NCBI GenBank assembly: GCA_029866205.1
Contig: JARWZT010000007.1
Coordinates: forward strand, 1 to 64,000
Direction: 5' to 3'
DNA: 64,000 nt
Origin: Rhodoferax sp.
Lineage (GTDB): Bacteria; Pseudomonadota; Gammaproteobacteria; Burkholderiales; Burkholderiaceae_C
The notes beneath the pieces were generated by a model. The model searched no databases. It was not told the DNA's origin and saw only the letters and a list, made by a program, of their open reading frames with translations. Positions within the stretch are counted from its first letter, which is position 1. Each line of letters starts with the position of its first letter. Both the position numbers and the translations under genes were made by a program. This document shows positions 27,776-39,644 of the stretch, piece after piece.

Positions 27776-28488
27776 GCCTTTGTTCTGCACCCACCATTCG
27801 CACCCGCATCAAATTGTGTGGAATGACGCGCGAGCAAGACGTGGACGCCTCCGTGGAGGCTGGCGTCGATGCCGTCGGCTTTGTGCTCTATGCGGCCAGC
27901 CCACGTGCTGTGAGCGCCGCCCGGGCGGGCGAACTGGCCCGCCGCTTGCCGCCGTTCGTTGCGCCCGTACTGCTGTTTGTGAACCCCAGCGCGGCCGAGG
28001 TCGAGGCTGCCTGCGCTCTGGTACCTAACGCGACCGTCCAGTTTCACGGTGACGAGAACGCGCAGGCATGCCAAGACCTCGCGGGCCGCCGGCCCTACCT
28101 GCGCGCAGCGCGGATTCCCCTCGGATCGGGTGCGACAAGCTTCGACCTCGTAAAATATTCGGACATTCACTTTCAGGCCCAGGCCATTCTGCTCGACGCC
28201 CACGTTGACGGATTTGGCGGTGGCGGCAAGGTATTTAATTGGTCACTTCTTCCTCCAAGCGTCAACGCTCACCTCGTCTTGAGTGGTGGACTCACTGCTG
28301 CAAACGTGGCCGACGGCATTGCACAACTGCGCCCGCGCGGTAAATCGCTGTCTGTGGACGTGAGTTCGGGCATCGAAGCCGACGGGCCCGGCGGAACGAC
28401 TCTCAAGGGCATCAAAGACGCCCAGAAAATCAACCAGTTTGTCGCTGCGGTACGCGCGGCGGACGAACACCTTGCAGGATTGTCCTAA
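27772..28488 (+). CDS. trpF: Phosphoribosylanthranilate isomerase
   Basis: Amadori rearrangement in tryptophan synthesis. (beta-alpha)8 barrel of 238 residues; general base C16 in RIKLCGMTR and the Asp general acid in [14 protein letters not shown]-terminal phosphate-binding loops SGGLTAANV and DVSSGIE. The ATG at 27772 is inside the truA stop overlap, implying coupled translation. Confidence 0.95.
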   Translation: MSLCSAPTIRTRIKLCGMTREQDVDASVEAGVDAVGFVLYAASPRAVSAARAGELARRLPPFVAPVLLFVNPSAAEVEAACALVPNATVQFHGDENAQACQDLAGRRPYLRAARIPLGSGATSFDLVKYSDIHFQAQAILLDAHVDGFGGGGKVFNWSLLPPSVNAHLVLSGGLTAANVADGIAQLRPRGKSLSVDVSSGIEADGPGGTTLKGIKDAQKINQFVAAVRAADEHLAGLS

Positions 28489-28492
28489 CACC

Positions 28493-29791
28493 ATGTTTTC
28501 CTACCAACAACCCGACCTTGGCGGTCACTTCGGCAAGTACGGCGGCAGTTTTGTGTCTGAAACGCTGACGCATGCGATCAACGAACTCAAGGACGCTTAC
28601 GCCAAGTACCAGCACGACCCGGCATTTGTGGCCGAATTCAAATCGGAACTGGCGCACTTTGTCGGCCGCCCCTCGCCGATTTACCACGCGGACCGTATGA
28701 GCCGGGAAATGGGCGGAGCGCAGATTTACCTCAAGCGCGAAGACCTGAACCACACCGGTGCCCATAAGATCAATAACACCATCGGCCAAGCCATGCTCGC
28801 CAAACGCATGGGCAAACCCCGTGTGATCGCCGAAACAGGCGCCGGCCAGCACGGCGTGGCCACGGCCACAATTTGTGCCCGCTACGGACTGGAGTGCGTG
28901 GTCTACATGGGCAGCGAGGACGTAAAACGCCAAAGCCCGAACGTCTACCGCATGAAGCTATTGGGCGCCACAGTGGTGCCCGTCACGAGTGGCAGCCGCA
29001 CCCTGAAAGATGCGCTGAACGAGGCGATGCGCGACTGGGTGGCAAATGTGGACAACACTTTCTACATCATCGGCACCGTGGCCGGTCCGCACCCTTATCC
29101 CATGATGGTGCGCGACTTTCAGAGCATCATCGGCACCGAGTGCATCGCCCAGATGCCTGACATATTGGCCAAGCAGCACGCCGCCAACACCCAACCAGAC
29201 GCGGTCATCGCCTGCGTGGGCGGGGGCAGTAACGCCATGGGCATTTTTCACCCCTACATTCCGTTCGAGAACACCCAACTGATTGGTGTGGAAGCTGCCG
29301 GCGAAGGCCTGGACAGCGGCAAACATTCGGCATCCATCCAACGCGGCAGCGCCGGCGTGTTGCACGGAAATCGCACCTACGTGCTGCAGGACGACAATGG
29401 CCAGGTGACGGAAACGCACAGCATCAGCGCCGGACTGGACTACCCTGGCGTGGGCCCGGAGCACGCTTTCCTGAGCGACATTGGCCGTGCCCAATATGTG
29501 GGCATTACCGACAAAGAGGCGCTGGCCGCTTTCCATTACCTTTGCCGTACCGAAGGCATCATCCCCGCGCTGGAATCCAGCCATGCCGTGGCCTACGCCA
29601 TGAAACTGGCCAAAACCATGCGCACAGACCAATCTATTTTGGTTAATCTGTCGGGCCGGGGTGACAAAGACATCGGCACCGTGGCGGACCTGAGCAACGG
29701 CGACTTCTACTGCCGTCCCAGCTGCCAGGGCCAGGGTGTCAAGGGCGGCGAGCAGCCCATCACGATTGTTAAGGCGGGGATTCCAGCATGA
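28493..29791 (+). CDS. trpB: Tryptophan synthase beta subunit
   Basis: PLP-dependent condensation of indole with serine. K92 in HTGAHKINN forms the Schiff base; the PLP phosphate loop GGGSNAMG is near residue 245. 432 residues, slightly longer than E. coli TrpB (397) through a C-terminal extension ending in KAGIPA. It follows trpF by 4 bases and overlaps trpA by ATGA. Confidence 0.97.
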   Translation: MFSYQQPDLGGHFGKYGGSFVSETLTHAINELKDAYAKYQHDPAFVAEFKSELAHFVGRPSPIYHADRMSREMGGAQIYLKREDLNHTGAHKINNTIGQAMLAKRMGKPRVIAETGAGQHGVATATICARYGLECVVYMGSEDVKRQSPNVYRMKLLGATVVPVTSGSRTLKDALNEAMRDWVANVDNTFYIIGTVAGPHPYPMMVRDFQSIIGTECIAQMPDILAKQHAANTQPDAVIACVGGGSNAMGIFHPYIPFENTQLIGVEAAGEGLDSGKHSASIQRGSAGVLHGNRTYVLQDDNGQVTETHSISAGLDYPGVGPEHAFLSDIGRAQYVGITDKEALAAFHYLCRTEGIIPALESSHAVAYAMKLAKTMRTDQSILVNLSGRGDKDIGTVADLSNGDFYCRPSCQGQGVKGGEQPITIVKAGIPA

Positions 29792-30609
29792 GCCGCATTG
29801 ACGCAACATTTGCCACGCTTAAAAGCCAAGGCCGCAAGGCATTGATCCCGTTTGTTACGGCCGGTTTCCCCTACGCCGATGTCACACCGGAGTTGATGCA
29901 TGCGATGGTCGCCGGCGGCGCCGATGTGATCGAGCTCGGTGTGCCATTTTCTGACCCGAGCGCCGATGGACCCGTGATCCAAAAGGCCGGTGACCTGGCA
30001 CTTTCATTTGGCATCGGCCTGAGCCAGGTACTGGCCATGGTGCGCGAGTTCCGCCAGACCAACCAGCAAACGCCGGTGGTTCTGATGGGGTACGCCAACC
30101 CGGTGGAGCGCTACGACCAAAAACACGCCGTCAGTGGCGTCTCCAGTGCGTTTGTGCACGATGCGTCACTGGCTGGCGTGGACGGGGTCTTGATCGTCGA
30201 CTACCCACCCGAGGAGTGCGAGGCGTTTGCCGCCGATTTGCGTGCGCACGACATGGACCTGATTTTTCTGCTGGCGCCTACCAGCACGGATGAGCGGATG
30301 GCGCAGGTGGCGCGCGTGGCGTCGGGTTATGTGTACTACGTCTCGCTAAAAGGGGTCACCGGCGCGGGAACGCTGGACACGGATGCGGTCGCCGCCATGC
30401 TGCCGCGCATCCGGGCGCACATTCAGACGCCGGTGGGCGTAGGCTTTGGAATTCGGGATGGCGCCACCGCTAAGATCATCGCCGAGGTGGCCGATGCGGT
30501 GGTCATTGGCAGCAAAATCATCCAGCTCATCGAGCATGCGCCCCGGTCGGAAGTTGCAGCCACGGCACAGTCCTTCTTGCACGGCGTCCGCGTGGCGATG
30601 GATGCGTAA
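29788..30609 (+). CDS. trpA: Tryptophan synthase alpha subunit
   Basis: Cleaves indole-3-glycerol phosphate and passes indole to TrpB. Catalytic E49 and D60 are both visible in [16 protein letters not shown]; phosphate-binding VGFGIRDG is near residue 215. 273 residues. Overlaps trpB by 4 bases, the arrangement expected for an obligate complex. Confidence 0.97.
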   Translation: MSRIDATFATLKSQGRKALIPFVTAGFPYADVTPELMHAMVAGGADVIELGVPFSDPSADGPVIQKAGDLALSFGIGLSQVLAMVREFRQTNQQTPVVLMGYANPVERYDQKHAVSGVSSAFVHDASLAGVDGVLIVDYPPEECEAFAADLRAHDMDLIFLLAPTSTDERMAQVARVASGYVYYVSLKGVTGAGTLDTDAVAAMLPRIRAHIQTPVGVGFGIRDGATAKIIAEVADAVVIGSKIIQLIEHAPRSEVAATAQSFLHGVRVAMDA

Positions 30610-30666
30610 TACGATACGCTGCATCCCGATTTTCTTCAAACCCACTTTAGAACCCAGAGGTACCCT

Positions 30667-31539
30667 ATGAGCTGGCTTGAAAAACTACTCCCCCCAAAAA
30701 TTCAGCAAACCGACCCGGCGGACCGCCGTTCGGTGCCTGAGGGCTTGTGGATCAAGTGCCCAAGTTGCGAAACGGTGCTTTATAAATCCGATCTGGAGCA
30801 AAACCAGAACGTTTGCCCCACCTGCAGTCACCACCACCGGATTGGCGCTCGCGCACGCCTGAACACCTTTCTCGATAACGAAGGTCGGTTCGAGATTGGC
30901 CAAGAAGTCCTGCCGGTCGACGCGCTCAAGTTCAAAGACAGCCGCAGATACCCGGAGCGTCTCAAAGAAGCCTTGGAGAACACCGGTGAGACCGATGCGC
31001 TGATCGTGATGGGCGGCTCGGTCCATGGCATTGCCCTGGTAGCGGCCTGTTTTGAATTTGAATTCATGGGCGGCAGCATGGGCTCGGTGGTGGGCGAGCG
31101 GTTTGTACGCGGTGTGGAAGCCGCCATGGAACAAAAAGTGCCGTTTTTGTGTTTTACCGCTACCGGCGGCGCGCGTATGCAGGAAGGCTTGCTGAGCCTG
31201 ATGCAAATGGCAAAAACCAATGCAGCCCTCACCCGCCTCGCCAAAAAAGGTCTGCCGTACATCAGCGTTCTCACCGATCCCACCATGGGTGGCGTCAGTG
31301 CGGGCTTTGCGTTTTTGGGCGACGTGGTGATTGCCGAACCGAAGGCTCTGATCGGATTTGCGGGCCCCCGTGTGATCGAATCAACCGTGCGGGTAACCTT
31401 GCCCGAGGGCTTTCAGCGCGCTGAGTTTCTGCAAACCAAGGGCGCCGTCGACTTTATTTGCGATCGGCGCGAATTGCGCAAAACCGTGGCCGAAACCCTG
31501 GCCATGCTGCAACGGCAGCCGACCGACGCGGTACTTTAG
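30667..31539 (+). CDS. accD: Acetyl-CoA carboxylase carboxyltransferase beta subunit
   Basis: Transfers carboxyl from biotin to acetyl-CoA, first committed step of fatty-acid synthesis. N-terminal zinc ribbon C31, C34, C50, C53 (CPSC...CPTC) then crotonase-fold carboxyltransferase with [11 protein letters not shown] and GGVSAGFAF. 290 residues. 57 bases after trpA; ends 3 bases from convergent yggT. Confidence 0.97.
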   Translation: MSWLEKLLPPKIQQTDPADRRSVPEGLWIKCPSCETVLYKSDLEQNQNVCPTCSHHHRIGARARLNTFLDNEGRFEIGQEVLPVDALKFKDSRRYPERLKEALENTGETDALIVMGGSVHGIALVAACFEFEFMGGSMGSVVGERFVRGVEAAMEQKVPFLCFTATGGARMQEGLLSLMQMAKTNAALTRLAKKGLPYISVLTDPTMGGVSAGFAFLGDVVIAEPKALIGFAGPRVIESTVRVTLPEGFQRAEFLQTKGAVDFICDRRELRKTVAETLAMLQRQPTDAVL

Positions 31540-31542
31540 GCC

Positions 31543-32112
31543 TCAGGCCACGGCCATCAGGGCCATGCTTTGAAGGCCACCGATAAGCATGGCCAGCACC
31601 TGCAACAGCAACAGGAGCGCCAGCGGCGACAAATCGACGCCGCCCATCAGGGGCAGGTGTTTCCGGATGGGTGACAGCAGTGGCGTCACCAACCGATCCA
31701 ACAAGTCCGACACGGGGGAACGCGCCTGCACCCAAGACAGCAAGGCGTAAATCATCACCAGGCCGGTCAGACCGGAGATCGCCACCCGCAGCAAGCCAAA
31801 CACGGCAAGCGTCGCCACCAGAGCCACGCTCTGCGCGGCACCCTGCAGTAGCCACAAGACCCCATATTGCGCCAGTTGCAGCAGCAAGGCAGCGACCAGG
31901 CTTGCCACATCAAGCGCCGCGAGTTTGGGCAAGACGCGTCGAAGTGGCATGACCACCCAGTCGGTCATTGCGAAGATAAAGGGGCCGATCGGGTTCCCTG
32001 CGCGGGCCGACATGGGAATACGCTGCTGCTGCATGTAAAGGCGCAAGAGGCACACGCCGCACACCAAACCTACGGCAACATCGAGCACCAGGGAAATGAC
32101 TTGGTAGAGCAT
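31543..32112 (-). CDS. YggT family membrane protein
   Basis: 189 residues with two copies of the YGGT unit: hydrophobic spans followed by a short NPIGPFIFAMTDWVVMPLRRVLPK phrase in the first half and RSPVSDLLDRLVTPLLSPIRKHLP in the second. Family members are inner-membrane proteins of unclear function, sometimes linked to osmotic tolerance or division. Convergent with accD, divergent from lysS across 171 bases that hold both promoters. Confidence 0.9.
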   Translation of the reverse strand: MLYQVISLVLDVAVGLVCGVCLLRLYMQQQRIPMSARAGNPIGPFIFAMTDWVVMPLRRVLPKLAALDVASLVAALLLQLAQYGVLWLLQGAAQSVALVATLAVFGLLRVAISGLTGLVMIYALLSWVQARSPVSDLLDRLVTPLLSPIRKHLPLMGGVDLSPLALLLLLQVLAMLIGGLQSMALMAVA

Positions 32113-32283
32113 CGGTAAATTTGAATGTTTGGTAACAGTGCGCGGGGCCAGGTGACCAGACGCTAGCCCGCAGGAGGCGGCATCATAGCCCGAGCCACCC
32201 TCTTAGAATGGCGGGTTACGCCCCAGGTGCCTGCGCCACTGCAGACCCACCCGCGCCATTTGAACCCCCGAACAAAACTGTCC

Positions 32284-33831
32284 ATGTCCGAAGCCCACTC
32301 TCCCTCCACCGCCCTGCCCGACGAAAACCAGCTGATCCACGAGCGGCGGGAAAAACTCAAGGTGCTGCGTCAACGACAAGCGGATGGTCTGGGCGTCGCT
32401 TTCCCCAATGATTTTTCGCCCCGCGACAAAGCCGCCGAACTGTTTGCATCGTACGAACAGCACGATGCCACCGCCCTCGCGGAGTTGGGCGCGACAGCCT
32501 GCGTGGCAGGGCGCATGATGCTCAAGCGCGTGATGGGCAAGGCCAGTTTTTGCACCTTGCAAGATGCCTCGTTTGGGCCCAGTGGCGGACGGATTCAGGT
32601 CTACGTCAAGGGCGAAGACGTGGGTTTGGAGTTGTATGAAGACTTCAAACACTGGGACTTGGGCGACATCGTGACCGCCGAAGGAACCATGTTCAAGACC
32701 AAGACCGGCGAGCTGTCCATTCACGCCACCCGCGTGCGCCTGCTGACCAAGAGCCTCCGGCCCATGCCAGACAAGTTCCACGGCATTGCCGACCAAGAGG
32801 TCAAATACCGCCAGCGCTACATCGACCTGATGACGGATGAGGCCTCGAGAAAGCGTTTTGTGGCGCGCAGCAAGGCGGTCAGTGGCATCCGCGAATTTAT
32901 GGTGCAGCACGATTTTCTGGAGGTGGAAACACCCATGCTCCACCCGATTCCGGGCGGCGCCAATGCCAAGCCGTTTACCACCCACCACAATGCGCTGGAC
33001 CAGCAGATGTTTTTGCGGATCGCGCCCGAGTTGTACTTGAAGCGCCTGATCGTGGGCGGCTTTGACCGGGTTTTCGAGATCAACCGCAACTTCCGCAACG
33101 AAGGTATTTCGGTGCGACACAACCCCGAGTTCACCATGATGGAGTTCTATGCGGCGTACTGGAATTACCAGGATCTGATGACCTTCACCGAAAACCTGGT
33201 GCGCGATGCGGCCGTCAAGGCAACGGGGAGTCTGCAAATGAGCTATGGCGGCAAACCGGTCGACCTGGCCCAACCCTTTGAACGCCTGACCATCATCGAG
33301 GCTATTCAAAAATACACCGATGCGGGCGACCACGTTTTCAACGCCGAGTGGCTGACCAACGCCGTGCGCAAACTGGGCATGACTGAGGCCAAGCACCACC
33401 TGTCCACCCGCAGCCTGGCCAGCTTGCAAGTGCTGTACTTCGAAGAAACCGTAGAAGACAAGCTCTGGCAGCCCACCTTCATTTGCGAACACCCGATCGA
33501 GATTTCACCGCTGGCGCGTGCGAGCGACACCAAGCCTGGCGTCACCGAGCGTTTTGAGCTCTACATTACCGGCCGCGAGTTTGGCAACGGATTTAGCGAG
33601 CTGAACGACGCGCAGGACCAGGCGGCCCGCTTTCACGCCCAGGTGGCGGCCAAGGAAAACGGCGATGACGAGGCAATGTACTACGACCACGACTTTGTTC
33701 GCGCACTCGAATACGGCATGCCCCCCACGGGCGGCTGCGGTATCGGCATCGACCGGCTGATGATGTTATTGACCGACAGTGCCAGCATCCGGGATGTCAT
33801 TTTGTTTCCGGCCCTGCGGCGCGAGGCGTGA
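32284..33831 (+). CDS. lysS: Lysyl-tRNA synthetase (class II)
   Basis: Charges tRNA-Lys. N-terminal OB-fold anticodon-binding domain ([21 protein letters not shown]) then class II core: motif 2 [20 protein letters not shown] near residue 277 and motif 3 [14 protein letters not shown] near 485. 515 residues. The upstream in-frame extension to 32227 is not family-like, so ATG 32284 is used. The stop overlaps the GTG of the next gene (GTGA). Confidence 0.97.
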   Translation: MSEAHSPSTALPDENQLIHERREKLKVLRQRQADGLGVAFPNDFSPRDKAAELFASYEQHDATALAELGATACVAGRMMLKRVMGKASFCTLQDASFGPSGGRIQVYVKGEDVGLELYEDFKHWDLGDIVTAEGTMFKTKTGELSIHATRVRLLTKSLRPMPDKFHGIADQEVKYRQRYIDLMTDEASRKRFVARSKAVSGIREFMVQHDFLEVETPMLHPIPGGANAKPFTTHHNALDQQMFLRIAPELYLKRLIVGGFDRVFEINRNFRNEGISVRHNPEFTMMEFYAAYWNYQDLMTFTENLVRDAAVKATGSLQMSYGGKPVDLAQPFERLTIIEAIQKYTDAGDHVFNAEWLTNAVRKLGMTEAKHHLSTRSLASLQVLYFEETVEDKLWQPTFICEHPIEISPLARASDTKPGVTERFELYITGREFGNGFSELNDAQDQAARFHAQVAAKENGDDEAMYYDHDFVRALEYGMPPTGGCGIGIDRLMMLLTDSASIRDVILFPALRREA

Positions 33832-34343
33832 AGCCCCTGCCCTACCTGCAGGCTTACCCGGTATCGACACGCGCGCAGGTACAGGCTCTGCTCGACCAGG
33901 GCCGCGTGGGGCAGTGGCTAACCGACAAATACCCCGAGGGCCACGGACTGCGCACCGACCGCGCCCTTTACGACTATGTGCAAGATGCCAAAAACAGCTT
34001 TTTGCGCGGTGCTGAGCCCCTGAGCAAGGTGGCCTTTGACAGCAAGCTGCACGTGGTGCAAAACGCGCTGGGCACGCACACCACGATCTCGCGGGTGCAG
34101 GGCTCGCGTCTGAAAACCAAACACGAGATCCGCATTGCCAGCCTGTTCAAGGACGCGCCGCCCGAGTTCTTGCGCATGATCGTGGTGCATGAACTGGCGC
34201 ATTTGCGCGAACGCGCGCACGACAAGCCGTTTTACAAGCTATGCGCCCACATGGAGCCCAACTACCACCAACTGGAATTTGAGGTGCGGGTGTACCTGAC
34301 GCACCTGGAGGCGACTGGAGAACGCCTGTGGGCTAAACCATAG
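33828..34343 (+). CDS. YgjP-like (SprT/WLM-type) metallopeptidase
   Basis: 171 residues. Zinc motif HELAH at 121-125, with a third ligand His at 131 or 141 ([16 protein letters not shown]), matches the YgjP/DUF45 family. GTG start at 33828 overlaps the lysS stop by four bases, so it is probably translated with LysS. Function in the cell unknown; no signal peptide. Its 3' end overlaps convergent metC by 11 bases. Confidence 0.85.
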   Translation: MKPLPYLQAYPVSTRAQVQALLDQGRVGQWLTDKYPEGHGLRTDRALYDYVQDAKNSFLRGAEPLSKVAFDSKLHVVQNALGTHTTISRVQGSRLKTKHEIRIASLFKDAPPEFLRMIVVHELAHLRERAHDKPFYKLCAHMEPNYHQLEFEVRVYLTHLEATGERLWAKP

Positions 34344-35538
34344 CCCGCAGCGCCTGCGCAATGTCGGCCTGCAGGTCAGACACCGCCTCGAGTCCGACCG
34401 AAAACCGCACCACGGTTCCCTGGGCGATTTCTGTCGGCCAGACGGTGCGCATGGAACGCAAGGTGTAGGGCACCACCAGACTCACTGGGCCGGCCCAGCT
34501 GTAGCCAAGACGGAACAGCTGCAGCGCATCACAAAATCTGTCAACCTGGTCTTGCGAAAAATGCGGCGCAAACACGACGCTGAACAGGCACGCCGCCCCG
34601 CCATCGGGCCGGTCGCACAGCGTTTTCCAAAATGCATGCCCGGGCGAATCGGGCAAGGCCGGATGCAACACCTGCACAAAGGCGCTCTGCGTCTGGCACC
34701 ACACGGCCAAGGCGCGCGTGGCTTCGTCATGGGCACGGTAGCGCAAAGCAATGCTGGGCAGCGAGCGCAGCACCAGTTCCGCGTCATTGGCACCCACCGC
34801 CAAGCCCAGACGCATATGGCAAAGCTTGATTTGCAGGTGCAGCGCGGGGTTACGGGTTATGACACTGCCCATCAGCACATCGCCACCGCCGCTGGGGTAC
34901 TTGGTGAGTGCGTGCGCCGAGATATCCACGGACAAGGGCTCAGGCGCGTTGGGATCCAGGTCAAAGGCCTTGAAGGCTATGCCTGCGCCCCAGGTATTGT
35001 CCAGCGCGACCAGCGCGCCGTGCTGCTTGCAGATACGCACCAGCGCCGCAAGATCAGGAAACTCCAATGTCACCGAGCCCGCCGCTTCCACCCAGACCAT
35101 GCGTGTGGCGGGCGAGAGCTTGGCTGCCAAGTCGTGCGGGTCCATGGCGTTGTAGTAACGGTGGCTGATGCCCCAGGATTTCAACTCGCCTTCGGCCAGC
35201 GTTTTATTGGGGCCGTAGGCGTTGTCGGGAATCAACAGCTCGTCGCCGGTTTTTAGCACCGCGAGCGCCACCAGGGCCACGGCGGCCAGGCCACTCGGAA
35301 CCAACACGCACTGCGCGCCGCCCTCTAGGGTGCAGAGCCGCTCTTCCAGCGCGTAGGTGGTGGGTGTGCCGTGCAAGCCGTAGGTGTACGCGGTCTTGTC
35401 TTTCCACTCGCGGCTTCGCATGGCTGCCACCGTGGGGAAAAAAACCGTAGACGCTTTGTGCACCGCGTGCTGCGGCCCCGCAAAGCCTGCTGGGGCTTCG
35501 TAAGGGTGATGAATCAGCGTGGTGCTTAACGCGCTCAT
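34333..35538 (-). CDS. metC: Cystathionine beta-lyase
   Basis: PLP enzyme of the Cys/Met metabolism family: cleaves cystathionine to homocysteine, pyruvate and ammonia. 401 residues from ATG 35538. Cofactor features: LVPSGLAAVAL near residue 83, DNTWGAGIAF for the PLP Asp, and the Schiff-base Lys in SAHALTKYPSGGGDVLMG near 203. The proteobacterial MetC-type GGGDVLMG follows the lysine. An ATG at 35571 would overlap the upstream gene and is less likely. Ends overlapping the convergent metallopeptidase. Confidence 0.9.
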   Translation of the reverse strand: MSALSTTLIHHPYEAPAGFAGPQHAVHKASTVFFPTVAAMRSREWKDKTAYTYGLHGTPTTYALEERLCTLEGGAQCVLVPSGLAAVALVALAVLKTGDELLIPDNAYGPNKTLAEGELKSWGISHRYYNAMDPHDLAAKLSPATRMVWVEAAGSVTLEFPDLAALVRICKQHGALVALDNTWGAGIAFKAFDLDPNAPEPLSVDISAHALTKYPSGGGDVLMGSVITRNPALHLQIKLCHMRLGLAVGANDAELVLRSLPSIALRYRAHDEATRALAVWCQTQSAFVQVLHPALPDSPGHAFWKTLCDRPDGGAACLFSVVFAPHFSQDQVDRFCDALQLFRLGYSWAGPVSLVVPYTLRSMRTVWPTEIAQGTVVRFSVGLEAVSDLQADIAQALRAMV

Positions 35539-35551
35539 GGCCTGGATGCCT

Positions 35552-36076
35552 TCAAACGCTCCACTTTTCAATCAATTGCTGGGGCCGCATGGCATCGTAG
35601 CTCTCGAAAGGCTGGTGAATCCAAGGGTTGGTCGCCAGATATTCCACCGAGTAGTCGGGGGTAAAAGTGGACAGGGCCTTGGTCCAGATCACCGCGCTGC
35701 GCAGCTCGGTGATCGGCTTGTAATTGGTTCGCAACTGGTGCATCACCGCGTTCAAGGTGTGACCCGAATCGGCCAGATCATCGACCAACAACACTTTGCC
35801 GGCAATTTCGCCCTTGGGCGTGGTGATGAAGCGGGCGATATCCAGATTGCCTTGGACGGTACCCGCGTCAGATCGGTAAGAACTGGTCGACATGATGGCC
35901 AGTGGCTTGTCAAACACCCGGGACAAAATGTCTCCTGGACGCATGCCGCCCCGCGCCAGACACAAAATGGTGTCGAATTCCCACCCGGACTGAAACACCT
36001 TGATCGCCAGTTTCTCGATCAGGTTGTGGTATTCGTCGTAGCTGACATACAGGTGTTTGCCGTCTTCAGTAAGCAT
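35552..36076 (-). CDS. Purine-type phosphoribosyltransferase
   Basis: 174 residues with the PRPP-binding signature VLLVDDLADSGHTL near 93-106 and RGGMRPGDIL near 43-52. Likely hypoxanthine/xanthine-guanine type; the exact base cannot be decided from sequence. It lies 25 bases after purA on the same strand, which supports a purine role, and 13 bases before metC. Confidence 0.85.
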   Translation of the reverse strand: MLTEDGKHLYVSYDEYHNLIEKLAIKVFQSGWEFDTILCLARGGMRPGDILSRVFDKPLAIMSTSSYRSDAGTVQGNLDIARFITTPKGEIAGKVLLVDDLADSGHTLNAVMHQLRTNYKPITELRSAVIWTKALSTFTPDYSVEYLATNPWIHQPFESYDAMRPQQLIEKWSV

Positions 36077-36101
36077 AAATACTCCTCGGTGTGTAGGCAG
36101 A

Positions 36102-37478
<1,377 letters not shown>

Positions 37479-37490
37479 TCAGTTACTTCT

Positions 37491-38639
37491 TCACAGAGCC
37501 ATGACGCACCAGGCAGCATCACGCTGCACCAGTTCTCGATCACATTGAAATTCATCGACTTCACTTTCGTGGCCGGGCAAAACACAGACCACCGTCTCAC
37601 CGCCCGCGCGCAGCCGCACGATCGCATCGCGCAAGGCGCGGTCTTCACCCCAGGGCGCGCGAATGGCCGCGCGCAGCGCTGGCGCGCGCACCGCAGCCAC
37701 CAGGGCCTTGATGTCCAAGCTAAATCCCACCGCAGGACGCTTGCGCCCGAACACCGAGCCGTCGGCGTCATAACGCCCGCCGCGAAGCAGTGCGTCTGGC
37801 GCACCCGCGGCATAAACGGCAAAGCGCGCACCGCTGTAGTAGGCGTAGCCGCGCAAATCGGCCAGATCAAAAGACACGCTGGCGCCCTCAATATGTCCCG
37901 CCAGCCACTGGAGCTGGTCGAGCGCCGCGTGGATCTCGGGCAAGGCCGGCAGCGCGCGCCGCGCCTCTTCGAGAATGGAGGCATCACCATACAAAAGCGG
38001 GAGCTGTTGAAGCGCGGACGCAATGGCAGCTGGCGCCTGCGCGGTCAACAGGGCCAACGCGCTGACGTCTTTGCTGGCCAGCGCGGCATGCACCTCGGCC
38101 GTTTGCTGGGGCGAGAGTTGGGTCGCGGCCAACAAGGCGTTGACGATCCGCACGTCGGCCAAATCTACCGCCAAGACATCGACGTGCGCCGCGCGCAGGC
38201 TGTCGAGCGCAAGCTCCAAAATCTCCAAATCGGCTTCCAACCCCGCATGGCCATAAATTTCCGCCCCCAATTGCAGCGGTTCTCGGGTGGCGTGAGGTGC
38301 CGCGGGACGGGTATGCAACACGGGGCCGCAGTAGCACAGGCGCGTAACCCCGGCGCGGTTGAGCAAATGGGCGTCGATGCGGGCCACTTGGGGCGTGCTG
38401 TCCGCACGCAAACCCATCATGCGACCGGAAATCTGGTCAACCAGCTTGAAGGTTTGGAGATCCAGCGCCTCGCCGGTGCCCGTGAGCAGCGACTCCAGGT
38501 GCTCGAGCAGCGGCGGCATGACCAATTCGTAGCCATAGCAGCGTGCCATGTCCAGCAAATTACGTCGGATTTCTTCGATATGGCGCGCCTCGGAGGGCAG
38601 CACATCGGCAATATGATCCGGAAGGACCCAAGCGGACAT
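37491..38639 (-). CDS. hisZ: ATP phosphoribosyltransferase regulatory subunit
   Basis: Histidyl-tRNA synthetase paralogue that lacks aminoacylation and combines with short-form HisG to give a histidine-regulated first enzyme. 382 residues with the class II-like core: [35 protein letters not shown] (motif 2-like), and [23 protein letters not shown] (motif 3-like). The true synthetase hisS is separate at 45836-47149. Presence of hisZ predicts a short HisG elsewhere in the genome. Confidence 0.93.
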   Translation of the reverse strand: MSAWVLPDHIADVLPSEARHIEEIRRNLLDMARCYGYELVMPPLLEHLESLLTGTGEALDLQTFKLVDQISGRMMGLRADSTPQVARIDAHLLNRAGVTRLCYCGPVLHTRPAAPHATREPLQLGAEIYGHAGLEADLEILELALDSLRAAHVDVLAVDLADVRIVNALLAATQLSPQQTAEVHAALASKDVSALALLTAQAPAAIASALQQLPLLYGDASILEEARRALPALPEIHAALDQLQWLAGHIEGASVSFDLADLRGYAYYSGARFAVYAAGAPDALLRGGRYDADGSVFGRKRPAVGFSLDIKALVAAVRAPALRAAIRAPWGEDRALRDAIVRLRAGGETVVCVLPGHESEVDEFQCDRELVQRDAAWCVMAL

Positions 38640-38665
38640 GGATTGGAGACACTTTGTTAAAACTG

Positions 38666-38698
38666 CGATTTTACCGGCCTGCAGGCCGGTAATCGCGA
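38666..38698 (-). terminator. Long palindromic hairpin between hflC and hisZ
   Basis: An uninterrupted 22-base palindrome at 38671-38692 (half-site TTACCGGCCTG), extended on both sides by GCGA/TCGC after a 2-base bulge. On the minus strand it is followed by AGTTTTAAC, a short T-run. It would fold into a strong stem about 35 bases after the hflC stop and could attenuate transcription into hisZ. Confidence 0.5.
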
Positions 38699-38732
38699 TA
38701 CGACCCGAGAAATCAGGCCGCTTCCACAGCGC

Positions 38733-39635
38733 TTATTTCTTGGCGCCGCCCACGGCTGAACCGCCGCCCCGGAATATCTTGAAAAACTCGCTGGACGAGG
38801 GGTCCACCAGCATGACATCGCTCTTGTTGGCGAAACTGCTTTTGTAGGCCTCAAGGCTGCGGTAGAACTGGGCAAATTGCGGGTCCCGGTTAAAGGCGTC
38901 GGCGTAAATGCGGGCAGCTTCGGCGTCACCCTCGCCCTTGATTTTTTGCGCATCGCGGTAAGCGTTGGCGATCGTCACCTCACGCTGACGATCGGCATCG
39001 GCACGAATTTTTTCGCCTTCGGCCGCGCCGGTCGAACGCAGCTCATTGGCGACCCGCTTGCGTTCCGCCTCCATGCGCCGGTAAACCGACTCGGTGATTG
39101 CCTCCACGTAGTCAACGCGGGTGATGCGCACGTCCACAACATCCACGCCCCACGGCTTGGCACCGCGTACTTTTGCCAACACCTCGGTCTTGACATCGGC
39201 CATCAGGGCCTCGCGTTTCAGGGAAAGCAACTCTTTGACGGTGCGTTTATTGATGGCTTCCTGGAAAGCATTTCTCACCACCCGGTTCAGCTGGCTGGCA
39301 CCGGCGCCTTCGTTCAAGCCGACATTTCGGATGTAGTCCGAGGGCTCCGAAATACGCCAGCGCACATACCAATCAATCACCACGCGCTGTTTTTCAGCTG
39401 TCAGCATCGGTTCGGCATCCGTGCTGTCCAGCGTCAGCAAACGCTTGTCGATATAGGAGACGTTTTGAAACGGCGGGGGCAGCTTCCAGTTCAGGCCGGG
39501 CTCGGTAATCACTTCCTTGATCTGGCCGAGTGCATAGACCACGCCAAACTGGCGTTGGTCCACCACAAACAAGGTGGAACTGGCCAGTGCCAAAAGCACC
39601 AGCAGCGAAGAAATCAGCAATCCAATACGGTTCAT
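38733..39635 (-). CDS. hflC: HflC, membrane protease modulator
   Basis: SPFH/prohibitin-domain protein that with HflK surrounds and modulates the FtsH protease. 300 residues: one N-terminal span (ISSLLVLLALASSTLFVV) then the periplasmic SPFH domain (DQRQFGVVYALGQIKEV) and a coiled-coil region rich in Arg/Glu/Ala (EGEKIRADADRQREV). It lies 9 bases after hflK. The small DUF2065 gene often found between hflC and hisZ in beta-proteobacteria is absent; the 93-base gap is too short for it. Confidence 0.95.
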   Translation of the reverse strand: MNRIGLLISSLLVLLALASSTLFVVDQRQFGVVYALGQIKEVITEPGLNWKLPPPFQNVSYIDKRLLTLDSTDAEPMLTAEKQRVVIDWYVRWRISEPSDYIRNVGLNEGAGASQLNRVVRNAFQEAINKRTVKELLSLKREALMADVKTEVLAKVRGAKPWGVDVVDVRITRVDYVEAITESVYRRMEAERKRVANELRSTGAAEGEKIRADADRQREVTIANAYRDAQKIKGEGDAEAARIYADAFNRDPQFAQFYRSLEAYKSSFANKSDVMLVDPSSSEFFKIFRGGGSAVGGAKK

Positions 39636-39644
39636 GGGGTTCTC

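Noticed and set aside
32203..33492. 429-codon frame opposite lysS
   Set aside because: Shadow of lysS; no start context or family resemblance.
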